A DNA stretch of 64,000 bases from Jaltomata sinuosa. Taxonomy: Eukaryota > Streptophyta > Magnoliopsida > Solanales > Solanaceae. The position numbers were made by a program, and so were the translations under genes. Location of the stretch: positions 186,001 to 250,000 of the forward strand of contig QJPP01001803.1 of the NCBI GenBank assembly GCA_003996215.1, read 5' to 3'. This document shows, in pieces, positions 43,390 through 54,379 of this stretch. The notes under the pieces were generated by a model that searched no databases, was not told the DNA's origin, and was given only the letters and a program-made list of their open reading frames with translations. Positions within the stretch are counted from its first letter, which is position 1, and each line of letters starts with the position of its first letter.

Positions 43390-44400
43390 ATCTCTTAGGA
43401 AAGTTTACTTGCCATGGACACTGAAGAAACAATGCACAAAAGAATGGAAGAGATTGACCAGGAAATCAACGTAATGAAGGGACAAATCAAGGAAGCTAAG
43501 CAAGTGGGAGAAAAGTTGGTAGCCAGGTCCGTGGAAGTGGATAAAAAGATAGCCCTTATGGAATAAAAGATAGCCAACGTTGACACATGGATAGCCCAGA
43601 AAGAAGGAATGATCAACTAAATGGATCGAAAGTACCAATTGGTGCTTAAGAGGTCAGCTTCAGTCACAGGAAATGATGAAGAGTCAGTGGGAGAAAACGA
43701 CAAACAAATCCAGCCTTTTAATCGAATCTCAAATTATTGGGCTAACATTAGGGATGACCCCGTTTGGCTAACTAGGTTAAAGCCGGGAAAAGGAAAGATT
43801 ATTATCAAAACTCATGCACGTGAGAACGGATGGAGGCCTAGAATTGTTACATGCTCAAGCATCTTCCTAGCTCTAAAGATAAAGGGAATCCTATAGCCTG
43901 ATCAAACCCAGGGTTTTTGTATAACCCCAGGGATGAACAAAAGAGGTGTGCTCACCACTCATGTAAAAGGGGACATATCACCAACAAATGCACCATGCTA
44001 AGGGTTAGGATTCAAGAGATAATGAACAGTGGACAAATGATTAACATGCGGGGCCCTCACACTTTACTGATTTGTTATAGGGTAAGGCCGGGAATTCCAA
44101 TCTCTCAGAATACCTTGATTCGCCAATATGACTTCACCATATTTTATGACATATACCTCGACATCTAGTTCAAGCTGGTCCACTCTGGTATTATTGAGCC
44201 AATCGAAAGGAATGTGGGGAAAATGTCTCAAGCTTGGTGTAGTTATAAGGAAATATGACTCTACCATGCTGGAGCAGGGGGATATGACTTAGAGAATTGT
44301 CGCACTTTTAGGATTAATCTCAAAGATCTCATAGATACAGGAAGGATCCAGATTGAATTTCCACCATACCACCTTTGAAGAAGAGAAACAAGAGAAGAAT
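43390..44400 (+). pseudogene. gag: Tat-like gag fragments with two CX2H-type knuckles
   Basis: It starts with a strongly helical, charged segment ('EEIDQEINVMKGQIKEAKQV') that looks like a coiled coil. After two stops comes 'NYWANIRDDPVWLTRLKPGK', and then 'CAHHSCKRGHITNKCTMLRV' (near 43,950), a degenerate zinc-knuckle of the Tat gag type. A second, weaker one near 44,265 reads 'YHAGAGGYDLENCRTF'. It does not belong to the same gag as the one starting at 44,952, so this is a separate or duplicated fragment. Confidence 0.55.
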
Positions 44401-44951
44401 CCAGAAGACCCACCACTATCCAAACGAAGCTTTAAAAATAGCAAAGTTTATTTTAGTTATTTTCCTTTATGTCATTTTTACTTTCCTCCTGTAATAAAAT
44501 ATAATGGAAGAATGTAATGAAAAGAAAATGAACTTATTTACTACTTATTCAAACTACTTATGGCCTGAATTCTCCTTCGTGAGATACGTAGGGAGCCTTT
44601 CAAGGCCTGGCCCCTATCTCTAAGAAATTTTCATTTCCCCCACTTTGAGAAAAATTCTAAAAGAATTCGGAAGCACAATAGACAAAGTATCAAAAAACAA
44701 AGACTCAGCAAGTCAACTTTCCTGGTAAAATCTACTTATCCAAATTCGATGGGCAACTTCCTGTCCATTAAATCCTTAAGTCAATGATCACCCGTGGATC
44801 AATTTACCTTGACAAAAGGCAACTTTTAAGTGTTTAAAGCAATTCTTATGTGTTTATTTCAGTCAGATATCTTGTGTTGTTTACCACTATTGGAATCTGA
44901 CTTATTTGCCTTTGAGTTGTTTTTACTTCAATAGGTAATAGAAATTGATCT
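44401..44951 (+). other. Non-coding stretch between gag-like relics
   Basis: AT-rich sequence holding 'gagatacgtagggagcc' near 44,580, the motif of Tat/Ogre 3' regions, on the plus strand. Before the next gag it has 'ttacttcaataggtaataga', shared with the leader of the 16.5-kb element. It may join the 3' region of one element to the leader of another. Confidence 0.5.
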
Positions 44952-46975
44952 TTGTCGACAAAACTGGCCGAACACCCTTACTTCACAAGCTCAAAGGCAC
45001 ACATAGATTCCTCCTCTAACCGTCACTTCTCAAAGGGAAAAATGACTGATAGTGAGGAAAAGAATGCCTTGGCCGTAAGAGAAAATGTTATTGCTGAGCT
45101 GAGTGAAATGATTGCAGAGCTTGAAAGAAAGTTAGAAAAGATACAAGAGAAGATGCAAAAAGCCAAAGAAATGGCGAGTTTGGCTATTGCCGCTAAATCC
45201 CAACTCTGGGAAACTCCCAACGACCTCTCCAAATCTCTCCACTAAATTCACTATTGACCGAAAACCATCCAAGAGATATCCCTTCTACCTCTGTCCCTAG
45301 ACCTTCCAATGAACCTATCCCCAATAACCCTCCCCATAGCAGATCCTCATACCAAATCCATACTCTCCCTATCCAGTGCACTAACCAAAACTACAAGCCA
45401 AATGCCTACAATTTGCTAAACCTCCCCCTCAATTACGAAAATACACCACCAAATACCTACAATTCCCAAGGCAAACACCCCAATATCATTATTCCACAAA
45501 ACTATACCTCTACATACCCAAATGCCACATGTCCAGCCTTCACCAACCAGAATATGCCACCTCCAGCTTTCCATGCCATGTCGGAACCTTACACCACACT
45601 CCCAAAAAATCTCAAACTTCATCATTACGAGGAGAAGGAGAAGGAGATAAAGGCAGCAGAAGAGAAGCATGATCATGACTTGGCACTGATGAAAGAAGAA
45701 ATCGCCAGGATCAAGGTGTCCCATGGCCAATCTGATGAAAGATTATATGATTATTATAACCTCTGCATTAACCCAGAGTTGGATCAACCAGAGGGATTTA
45801 AAATTCCCAAATTTGGGACAGTCAATTGTATTGGAAATCCTGATGCTCATCTGCGAAGCTACTGCGACTAAATGGTGGGTGCAAGAAAGAACGAAGCCTT
45901 GTTAATGAGGTTGTTTAGCCAGAGTCTGAGTGGGGAAGCTTTAGAGTGGTTCACCACTCAAGATTTAAGGAAATGTTCTAGATGGAGTGATCTAGCCAGG
46001 GATTTTGCTCGAAGGTTCGCGTACAATGTGGAAGTTATTCTTGATCGATATTTCCTAGGACGAATCAAACAGAAGTCAAATAAGTACTTCTGAGACTATG
46101 CTTATCAATGGAGGAAGAAGGCAGCAAGATATTTTCCTCCCATGACTGAAGAAGAAATTAGCATAGTATTTATACACTCTCAGGAATCTGAATTCTATGA
46201 AACGATGATATCAGCAGTTCAGGCCAAGTTCGCCGATTTGGTCCAAATTGGTGAAATCATTGAGGAAGGCCTTCAGAGTGGTAATATTTACAAAGTATCA
46301 GTACCATAGGGATCAGTAGGATTCCCTAAAAAGAAGAACGAGTATGTGTCTTCAGTGTCCTGTAGTCCAAACACGAGATGCAAGAAGCCTTTTGGAGCCA
46401 GTTATAAGAAATCACTTATATCATAGACCCCTTCCCCAGCTCCACAAAATCCTCAACCAATTTTCTATACTCAACCTATTTACCAAGCTCCATTACCTAA
46501 TATACAGCCCACTTACCAAACTCCACAACCAAATGTGCAACCCAGTTACCAAGCTCTTCCCCCAAACTTTCAAGTGTATCAAAGAGCTCCAAAAAACTAG
46601 AATTATCATCAAGTACACCCCTTGCCAATCAAAATAACAATCTTTCCCATCAAAATTTGGAAAATAAAGTTCCTCAAACTTTTACCCAACTAGTTGAAAC
46701 CAGAACTCAGTTATACAAAAGATTTAAGGCTGCTGGATTTACCCAGCCTATTCAGCCCAAACCTGCAAACACAAATTCTCATTTCTTCAAGGCTAATAGA
46801 CATTGTTCTTATCATTCCAGAGGATCCAGACATGATACCAAATATTGCATTAACTTGAGGCACAAAATTCAGGATTTGATTGATCAAAAGGATATCACGT
46901 TACAAATGGCACCACCGAATATTACAAGCAACCCACTGCCAAATAATGGGGGCACCTCGGTCAATATGATATAAA
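44952..46975 (+). pseudogene. gag: gag of the plus-strand Tat/Ogre-like relic
   Basis: Same domain order as the 16.5-kb element's gag: 'LAEHPYFTSSKAHIDSSSNR', a coiled-coil-like part ('MIAELERKLEKIQEKMQKAK'), a long Pro/Asn-rich spacer, 'EPYTTLPKNLKLHHYEEKEK', capsid core 'VGARKNEALLMRLFSQSLSG', 'PPMTEEEISIVFIHSQESEF', a Pro/Gln repeat, and the knuckle 'CSYHSRGSRHDTKYC' near 46,805. Frame changes lie near 45,250 and 46,620, with stops at 45,871, 46,091 and 46,307. It is more decayed than the gag at 34-36 kb. The two are diverged copies of one family. Confidence 0.85.
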
Positions 46976-47423
46976 TTGAAGAAGAATGGATTGTGAGAAA
47001 GTATATAGTGCCATCCAATCCTAAAAAGTAAGAAGAGTTGGAAAAGTTGTGGCTTCCTTGAGTATTGCTGAGAAGCCACAATTTGTGGTTTTAACGGCCC
47101 CTTAACAAGCCTTTGCTCTGGTACCTGTGAAAGATAAATTTATAGTAGAGGCCAATGCATCCCATGGTATAATGAGGTCAGTAAGATGTTATATCCTAGA
47201 CTATCTGCTTAACAATACTTACAAGAAAGATCAACAAAAGAGGCCAATTACTGAGGGAGAGGCAGAAGAATTTTGGTGAAGAATGCAACCAAAGGAGTAT
47301 TACATAATGAAATATTTGAAGAAGACCCTTATTCAAATATATATTTGGGCATTTATTATAAGTTCACATTACCACAGGTAGGCCCTAGTAAAAGTCCTTA
47401 ATGAGGCCCATGTCCTTACGGGC
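46976..47423 (+). pseudogene. gag-protease linker of the Tat/Ogre-like relic
   Basis: Frame-broken linker. Fragments 'EEEWIVRKYIV' and 'YNEVSKMLYPRLS' can be read, but stops and shifts prevent a continuous reading. Nothing else recognised. Confidence 0.45.
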
Positions 47424-47865
47424 ATGAGTGTAGAAAATTTGACCGTTATGGTGAGCCGGGTCTTGGGAGGCAATCGAATATGTTTTAGTGATTATGAATT
47501 ACCCGTTGAAGGGTTAATTCACAATAATGCCTTGCATTTCATGATCAAATGCAAGGAGAAAATTGTCAATAGGGTTTTGATTGACGAGGGTTCAGGACTG
47601 AATATTTTCCATTTGTCTACACTTACCTAGCTGGACTATGATCTGGATAAAATCTGTCAAAGCAGAGTAAATGTAAGTTCCTTTGATGGAGGTCAAAGGG
47701 ACACTATAGGAGAGGTCAATTTGTACATTCAGATGGGACCTGCTGAGTTCCACGCAGAATTTCAAGTCATGAACATTGCTACTAGTTACAATTTGATTTT
47801 AGGGAGACCAGGATCCACGAAGCTGGAGTTGTGCCATCGACCTTGCATCAAATGATAAAGTTTGT
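47424..47865 (+). pseudogene. Aspartic protease of the Tat/Ogre-like relic
   Basis: The open stretch has 'FSDYELPVEGLIHNNALHFM' and the active-site region 'VNRVLIDEGSGLNIFHLST', where family members have Asp-x-Gly-Ser. The Asp is present. Past a stop at 47,628 the frame continues with 'DTIGEVNLYIQMGPAEFHAE' and the flap/C-terminal signature 'YNLILGRPGS'. It would cut the polyprotein during particle maturation. Confidence 0.8.
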
Positions 47866-48130
47866 CTGGGAAGATCATGAGGTGGTCAATCATGGTGAGG
47901 GAAGTCACTTGATCTATCCCAATAGTTGTGTTCCCATAATTGAAGAAGTTCCGAAAAGAAGTGATTTTTACACCGTAGAGATTGTCAATGCCACAAGAGA
48001 GAATCTCGCTCCTCTAGTGATTTACAAGATGCGTGCGACCACTATGTTGAGGAGTGGATATGAGCCAGGGTTTGGATTAGGCAAGAATTCTGATGGCATG
48101 ATTGTGCCAATAAGGATCCCTGGATAACTA
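47866..48130 (+). pseudogene. G-patch-like segment between protease and RT
   Basis: A 98-codon open stretch (47,831-48,127) ends with 'RSGYEPGFGLGKNSDGMIVP', glycine spacing like that of the G-patch domain. G-patch-like motifs after protease are known in some Tat/Ogre elements. Role unknown; RNA binding is usual for G-patch proteins elsewhere. Confidence 0.65.
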
Positions 48131-48630
48131 TCCAAGCATGGACTAGGGTAGATTAAGATTTAAAACCTGCCAATGTCATGTCATATCAAGAGCTTAAAAC
48201 CTGCCAATGTCATAGCATGTCAAGAGCTTAATGAATAAATCGAGGTAGATGACAATGAATATGAAGAATATGATGATGAAACTATGGTCCCTATAAATTT
48301 AACCAAAGGATTAAATGATTTTGAGAACTGAGAAAAGACCAACCTAGAGAAAACCAAGATGGTCAATCTAGGAGATGATGGAGAGGTCAAATAAACCAGA
48401 ATCAGTGTTCACCTGATAGAAGCAAAGAAGAGAGAACTCATTAAATTGCTCTAAGAATACATAGACATATTTTCTTGGGCCTAGAGTGACATGCCAGTGC
48501 TAAGCACATACATAGTATCCCACAAGTTGCCTATCAATCCAGGATTGAATCCGGTGAAACAAAAGACTCAAAAGTTCAAGCCAAACCTAAGTCTCAGGAT
48601 CAAGGAGGAAGTTACCAAATAGATCCACTC
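48131..48630 (+). pseudogene. Decayed pre-RT spacer with a short duplication
   Basis: It contains a tandem duplication of about 40 bases ('aaaacctgccaatgtcat' near 48,163 and 48,198). Then fragments of the acidic spacer and of the pre-RT segment ('DIFSWA*SDMP' near 48,468-48,500, 'LRIKEEVTK' near 48,595). Several stops; not a usable frame. Confidence 0.6.
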
Positions 48631-48634
48631 TAGA

Positions 48635-49372
48635 GTGGTGGAGGTAATGAAGTATTCGACTTGGTTAGCCAATATTATCCTAGTGCCCAAGAAGGATGGA
48701 AAAATCAGAATCTATGTTGACTATCGAGACCTAAACAAGGGTAGTCCCAAAGATAAATTTCCATTGCCCAATATCCACATCCTCATTAATAACTGTGCAA
48801 AGCATGAAATGTTATCATTCATGGATTATTTTGCGGGATACCACCAGATCTTAATAGACAAAGAAAACGCAGAGAAAATGGCTTTTATTACGCCTTGAGG
48901 TGTTTATCATTACTGGGTGATGTCGTTTGGTCTTAAAAATGCAGGTGCCACATAAATAAGAGACATGTCAACTATATTCCATGATATGGTTAACAAGACG
49001 ATTGATGTATATGTGGATTATATGATTATCAAGTCCCACGAGAGTTTAGATCACTTGACTCATTTAAGGAAGTTCTTTGATCGACTATGGAAGTACAACC
49101 TCAAGCTGAACCCCGCCAAGTGTGTTTTTGGGGTGCCAGCTGGTAAGTTGTTAGGCTTCATAGTTAGTAGGAGGGGCATCGAACTCGACCCTTCAAAAAT
49201 CAAGGCAATTCAAGATTTTCCTCCACCGAAGACCAAGAAGGAAGTCATGAGTTTCTTGGGAAGATTGAATTATATTAGCAAGTTCATAGCCCAATCAATG
49301 GTTATTTGTGAACCAATCTTCAAGTTATTAAAGAAATATTCACCAACCAAGTGGACCGAGGAGTGCCAATGA
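48635..49372 (+). pseudogene. pol: Reverse transcriptase of the Tat/Ogre-like relic, catalytic Asp lost
   Basis: Two open stretches in the RT region. The first has 'TWLANIILVPKKDGKIRIYV' and 'DYRDLNKGSPKDKFPLPNIH', ending at a TGA (48,896). The second starts after 'YWVMSFGLKNAGAT' and has the catalytic box 'IDVYVDYMIIKS'. The second Asp of the YVDD box is Tyr (codon 49,019-49,021), so the polymerase should be inactive. The thumb/connection follows: 'CVFGVPAGKLLGFIVSRRGI' and 'MSFLGRLNYISKFIAQS'. Neighbours on both sides are from the same element. Confidence 0.88.
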
Positions 49373-49897
49373 GCTTTTGACCATATCAAGAGTTATTTAT
49401 CTAGTTCGCTAGTATTAGTTCCCCTGAGAGAAGGAAGCCCATTGCTGCTATACATTCCAATCTCTAAAAATGCCTTCAGATGCATCTTGAGGCAACATGA
49501 CGAGAGTGGAAAGAAAGAATGTGAAATTTATTACCCGAGCAAGAAGTTCACTCCATATGAGTCTCGTTATACTATGTTAGAAAGGACGTGTTGTTCTTTG
49601 ACCTGGGTCACCCAGAAGTTGAGACATTATTTTTCATCATACACAACATATCTCATTTACCGAATGGAACCTCTACAGTACATATTCCAAAAGGCCATGC
49701 CTACGGGGAAATTGGCCAAGTGGAAAATATTGCAAAGTGAGTTTGACATTGTATATGTGACCCAAAAAGCAATCAAGGGACAAGTCCTAGCGGATCATTT
49801 GGCTGAAAATCCACTGGACGAAGACTACGAGCCACTCTTAACTTACTTCCCAGATAAAGAGATTTTGTTCGTAGGTGAGGATATTGCAGAGTCATAA
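49373..49897 (+). pseudogene. pol: RNase H of the Tat/Ogre-like relic
   Basis: It begins after a TGA at 49,370 and covers 'PLLLYIPISKNAFRCILRQH', 'YYPSKKFTPYESRYTMLERT', 'LRHYFSSYTTYLIYRMEPLQ' and 'GKLAKWKILQSEFDIVYVTQ', the usual RNase H of Tat/Athila elements, which tends to lack some catalytic residues. The open stretch ends at 49,897. Confidence 0.82.
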
Positions 49898-50364
49898 CCC
49901 GGGTGGAGATTATTCTTTGATGGAGCAGTCAATTTCAAATGTTCATGCATTGGAGAAGTCTTGGTATCAAAAACTGGTTAGCATTACCGAGTAATAGCCA
50001 AACTTCACTTTCCATGCACCAACAACATGGATTCTCGGCATCCAGTTGGCTATTGATATGGATGTTCAAGAATTATTGGTTATCGGTGATTCTGATTTGA
50101 TAATTAACCAAGTACAGGGTAAATGGGCCATGAAGAACCCTAAGATTGTGTCGTATGTGAAACTGGTACAAAGTTTGTGAAAGAGGTTCAGAAAGATTGA
50201 GTTCAAGCATACTCCGGCGATTTAAAATGAGTTTGTCGATGCTTTGGCTACCATATCCTCCATAATTTAACATCCTGACCAGAAATACATTGATCCATTA
50301 GTGATAGGTTTGAAAGAGCAACTTGTGCACTGTGCACACGTTGAAGCAGAACCAGAAGAAAAGT
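49898..50364 (+). pseudogene. pol: Second, archaeal-type RNase H (aRNH) of Tat lineage, decayed
   Basis: After the stop, 'PGWRLFFDGAVNFKCSCIGE' followed by 'VLVSKTG', 'FPCTNN' and, past frameshifts, 'VIGDSDLIINQVQGKWAMKN' and 'FVDALATISSI' match the additional archaeal-type RNase H that marks the Tat lineage of Ty3/gypsy elements. The Asp of 'FFDGA' and of 'GDSD' can be read. It is broken by frameshifts and stops. The element is cut off at about 50,365 by chromovirus 3' sequence; integrase is missing. Confidence 0.75.
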
Positions 50365-50486
50365 CGTGGTTAGTTTTATCACGTTTTAAGTTGAAAAGTT
50401 TAGTCATTGCTTGTTAGGGCTGTTTTCTCTCTAGTTTTCCTTGTTTAGTCTTCATTTGAGGATGAATGATCTCAAAGGGGAGATAT
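50365..50486 (+). other. Chromovirus 3' spacer and polypurine tract
   Basis: It parallels 23,560-23,708, with 'gttttaagttgaaaag', 'cattt-gaggatgaatgat' and the polypurine tract 'ctcaaaggggagatat' directly before the LTR. The internal coding part of this chromovirus is gone: the sequence to the left is from the Tat/Ogre relic. Confidence 0.8.
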
Positions 50487-52519
50487 TATAACACCTCGAA
50501 ATTTGATTCAATTTTTGAACTAAGAAACTTACTAAAATTTTGAATTTTCAGGGATCACGGGTCAAGTCCACGAGCTGTGAAAGTTTCCATGAGTCATGGA
50601 AGGGACTTGTGATGTCAGTCCTACAGACCACCATCAGGTCTGAGAACCACGGGTTAGTTCTACGGTTCGTGGATGTTTCCAAGGATCATGGAACCAACCC
50701 ATAGAAATTAGGCAGAGAGTGGTTAAGTCCCCTGGAACCACGAATTGGTTCTACGACTCATGGAAATTTCAATGAGCCATTCTGTTGATCTGTGGAAATT
50801 TATCCGCAGCTGGAACATTGGGCTCAGGAATCACAAATCTAATGCACTAACCATGACTATTTCTATTGTCCGTGGAAAGGACCCCTGGAACCCAAAACCG
50901 AGATTTTAATCAACTTTTCTCTAATTAAATCCCAGGGGTATTTCTATAATTGCCCACCCTTTTAACTCCTAAGTGAGGTCATTTTGGCAATTTTAGTAGG
51001 GTGTGTACCCCATTTAGCCTAAGACTCTTATTATCCCTCATTCATCTACCAAATTGGGAAAAGAACTCTTTCAAGCTCCAAGACTCAAGTTCCAAGTTCA
51101 AGCCTCCTTTTCTTTTAAATTTTTGTTGGGTTAGCTTCAATCAAGGTATGTAGGTATTAAATAAGGTATTCCTTTCATCCTTATGCCCAAAATCCCAAAT
51201 TCTATTTTTGATTTCATGAACTTTAAAATTATGATTCTTACTCAAATTCTTATGGGCTTTGCTATAAATTATCTTCTCATGATTTTACTTTGAAATTACT
51301 ATTAAATTGTATGATTTTGCATGGGTTTTTACATGTGAACTCCTATTTTATGAATTAAAGGTTAATTATAGCAAATTCTATATGCATGAATTGATTCTAG
51401 TAAATTGGGGATTTGATAGCATGTTTTCATGAAATTCAAGCAAGTGTATGCCTAGTTCCTACGTTCTATGAATGTATATGTTATTATAAAATTGAACTAG
51501 AGTCATGCAAGTTTTCAAGTTATGAATTATTATGCAAGACAAGACACCCGATGTGCCATCAATGCTCATGAATAATTTTTGAAACTAAGGTTCGTGAGTA
51601 GTATGAATATCCGGGTTATGAACATGTTTATGAACAAGCTTTGAAATCTAGATATGTCACATGTATTTGAACCCTATGCTATAAATGTTTTGGGAGTAGT
51701 ATTTAGCACCGAGCAATAAAGGTTATAGATAACCCAAATCCAAAACTATGTTGCCACTATAGGTTGCCCTCCGTGGCTTATAAAATGATCCTTATGACAT
51801 GGTTCTAACCTTGGACGGTTAGGAAAAAATATTTTAGTGTGGGTGTATGACACTGGACTCTATATAGCTCAGCATGGTTTATGTCGGTTAAGAGAAACTA
51901 CCATATAATTATTTTCAAGCTATGAAGTTATCTGATACTATACTTTGAATCTTGACTTAACTTCATGTTTTATATCTTATATCTTTATATATGCTTATGC
52001 TATCTCTTTATGTGAATAAGCTCACTTTAAGCATGTTTTAAATACGTTTTATCATGATCATGTATATCCCACTTACTCGGTAAATTCTATAGTACTGACA
52101 CATATTTTGTACTACATCCTCTTGATGATACAAATTTGGGTTCCCTCCCTCAGGTATGTGGCTAGAGACCGCAGACCATTCCAGTCAGTGTTGGTGAGTC
52201 CTCATTATTCGAGGGCTAGTTATGATCCTAATTATTTTATGGCTGTTTAATTTCATACTTTGAGTCATCTAGGGTCTTGTCCAAGTAACTCCTTATGTCA
52301 TGATCAGAGGCTTTTAAAACTTAGATAGTATTTGAGTCTCTTTTTTGAACTAGGTTTCATTTTGACTTTATCATATACGGATTGGGTTTCCTAGCTTCTA
52401 TTTATGCTTTCTCTATATTTTTTTATGAATACCTGAATATGGTATGACCAAGGGTTAACTTTGGGCACTTATGGTCTCGATTTCCGTGTTATGTCTAGGG
52501 GTAGCCTCGGGGCGTGACA
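50487..52519 (+). repeat. Chromovirus LTR (2,033 bp)
   Basis: It starts TATAACACC (TG changed to TA) and ends 'gcctcggggcgtgaca'. It parallels the split LTR 23,709-24,839/41,355-42,381 along its length. It carries CGTGG/CCATGG-type words at about 50,560-50,890 and the donor-like 'caaggtatgtagg' at about 51,144. The sequence after its end (52,520-52,625) is from a B1-family LTR, so this element had inserted there. Confidence 0.88.
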
Positions 52520-52625
52520 GTTATACTCTAGTTTGTTTCCGTTCAATTTCTTTTTGTTTTGCTTGGCCTTGATGGCCTATATGTGTAGTATTGTTTGGTT
52601 TCCGTTGGTTCTCTCAATCAAGTGA
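52520..52625 (+). repeat. Fragment of a B1-family LTR (3' part)
   Basis: It matches 57,070-57,168 closely: 'tttgttttgcttggccttga' versus 'tttattttgcttggccttga', then 'gttggttctctcaatcaag' versus 'gttggtttgctcagccaag'. It is interrupted at 52,626 by a second LTR start. Confidence 0.7.
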
Positions 52626-53224
52626 TGTAATGAACCTTCCAGTCACTCCCACATTTTTCATTTTCTTTGTACTATTAGATCTTGCCTATAGCAACCTTAA
52701 ATCATTTATGACTTACAGGGACCGGTGGTTTTGTTCCCGGGCCATTTGTTAGGTCGTTATGACCATTTCCATATTTTAGAGCTTTAACTTAGGCAATTGT
52801 TGACTTTAGTCAATATTCTAATCTAGCATGCTAAAAATCAAATTTAGATAGTTCTGTTAGCTCTAAAACATGGATCTTGGTCTAGTTGGACCTTTGGCTG
52901 GGGCTTGAGGACTTCCAGTTGGGTCATATCTCATTTTTTGAGATTTTAGGCCAATTGGCGTATGAAGTTTGACTTTGGTCAACCTTCGATGCTTAGAGCA
53001 TTGGTTTTGACATCTGAAGATTCCATCAGCTCTGAATGTCGAGATTGGGTTAGACAAGTGGTTAGTCCGGGTCTTGGGTGAGTCGAGCACATTTTGGGTA
53101 TTTGATTACATTTTGCCAATGTTGACTTAGGTCAACATTTCATTGATACAACCTCGTATCAAAGTTTTTTTGATTCTATTGAGTCCAGAACATCGTTTAC
53201 ACTCTAGTTACATATTTAGTTTAC
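52626..53224 (+). repeat. Truncated LTR start (B1/Tekay-like family)
   Basis: It starts TGTAATGAACCTTCC and parallels 57,991-58,440 (TGTAATGACCTTCTACG). Shared phrases include 'aaaacatggatcttggtcta' versus 'aaaacatagactttgggcta' and 'gttgacttaggtcaacattt'. Only the first ~600 bases remain; LTR body, primer site and leader are missing before gag. Confidence 0.7.
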
Positions 53225-53454
53225 GTGTATCGAGTTTTGATTATGCTCGGAACTTCCCATAGGAGTGGTTCAAATTGCTGGGGTTTCTGCTGCAGAGAAG
53301 TTCTTAGAGGGATCACGCCAGAGCACCACTATCATGCCCTTGACACTGTCTCCCCTAGCGCCATCATTCTTGGGCACCACAATTGTGGTGGTTCCTGTGT
53401 TGCTTCTTCAGCGTAGTTTATTTGGTTGTTGAAGACCAAGCTTTGATAGACTAT

Positions 53455-54060
53455 TAAGATACCAGTTGCCAATGGGCGACTATTTTAGGCTATAGCATAC
53501 TATATCCGCACTATGAAGGATTTTCATCATCATGATCCCGGGGCTAGAGATAAGAGGCCATGCCATCAGAGCAGTTATAGTGGTTCTTATTTCAATGGTA
53601 AAGGTTCAGGCATATGGGGCTGAGGGTATTAACCACATTAGCCTCAGGGTCAGTCTAGCCAGCCAGTTCAGGCATCACCTTAGACTTTTGTGGGACCTCA
53701 ACTTGATCAAAGTTATGATGGTCAACATGGTTATAGTGGTCAGACGTTGAGGGGTATATCATTTGGGGCATAAAGTCGTGGTGACCATACCAGTTCAGTC
53801 AGTATATCTTGACAGGATGGGCTGTCAGGGTTGTGCTGTGAGTTTGCTATCATTGGTCACTACGCTAGAGAGTTCCCCCTGAAGGGTACAGTTCAGCCAG
53901 CTGCTTAGCCGGCTCAGCCTTCGAGGTCAGTGCATCCACCGGTCAGGGTAGGTGGTGTCCATAGCAGAGGTAGTGCCCAGCAAGGCAAGATAGGTAGTTG
54001 GGATGGTGGTTGGTTTTGTTGAGGTCGGCATCAGTTCTATGCTATCCCTGGTAGATCGGA
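53455..54060 (+). pseudogene. gag: gag remnant, second B1-family copy
   Basis: Readable parts are 'DFHHHDPGARDKRPCHQSSY' (compare the B1 phrase near 1,010), a Gln/Ser/Gly-rich linker, and 'GLCCEFAIIGHYAREFPLKG' near 53,830, a zinc knuckle that has lost its last Cys and probably one of the first pair. The capsid part is missing or unreadable. The upstream 53,225-53,450 has a 63-codon open frame with Val/Ile/Ser-rich content typical of the region before gag, but no clear domain. Confidence 0.7.
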
Positions 54061-54079
54061 GGCAGAGGCCTCAGATGCG

Positions 54080-54358
54080 GTGATCACAAGTATGATTTAT
54101 GTCTACCACCAGTTAACTTTATATTTATTTGATCCTGGATCTTCATGTTCATATGTATCTGCCTACTTTGTTCCTTGTTTGGGGTTGGCTAGTGAGCCAT
54201 TATGTGTTCCTATATATGTTGCTACCTTGGTATGTAATTCTTTATTAGTGGATCGAGTTGTTAGATCATGTTTGTTAGTTGTTTGTTGTCTTGATACTTG
54301 GGTTGACTTGCTGATATTAGATATGCTAGATTTTGATGTGATTCTAGGCATGGACTAG
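54080..54358 (+). pseudogene. Aspartic protease, second B1-family copy
   Basis: A 92-codon open stretch with 'YLFDPGSSCSYVSAYFVPCL' keeps the active-site Asp-Pro-Gly-Ser. The C-terminal signature 'LLILDMLDFDVILGMD' closes the domain just before a TAG at 54,356. It is the better preserved of the two B1-family proteases. Confidence 0.8.
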
Positions 54359-54379
54359 TTATCCCCTCACTGAGTAGTT

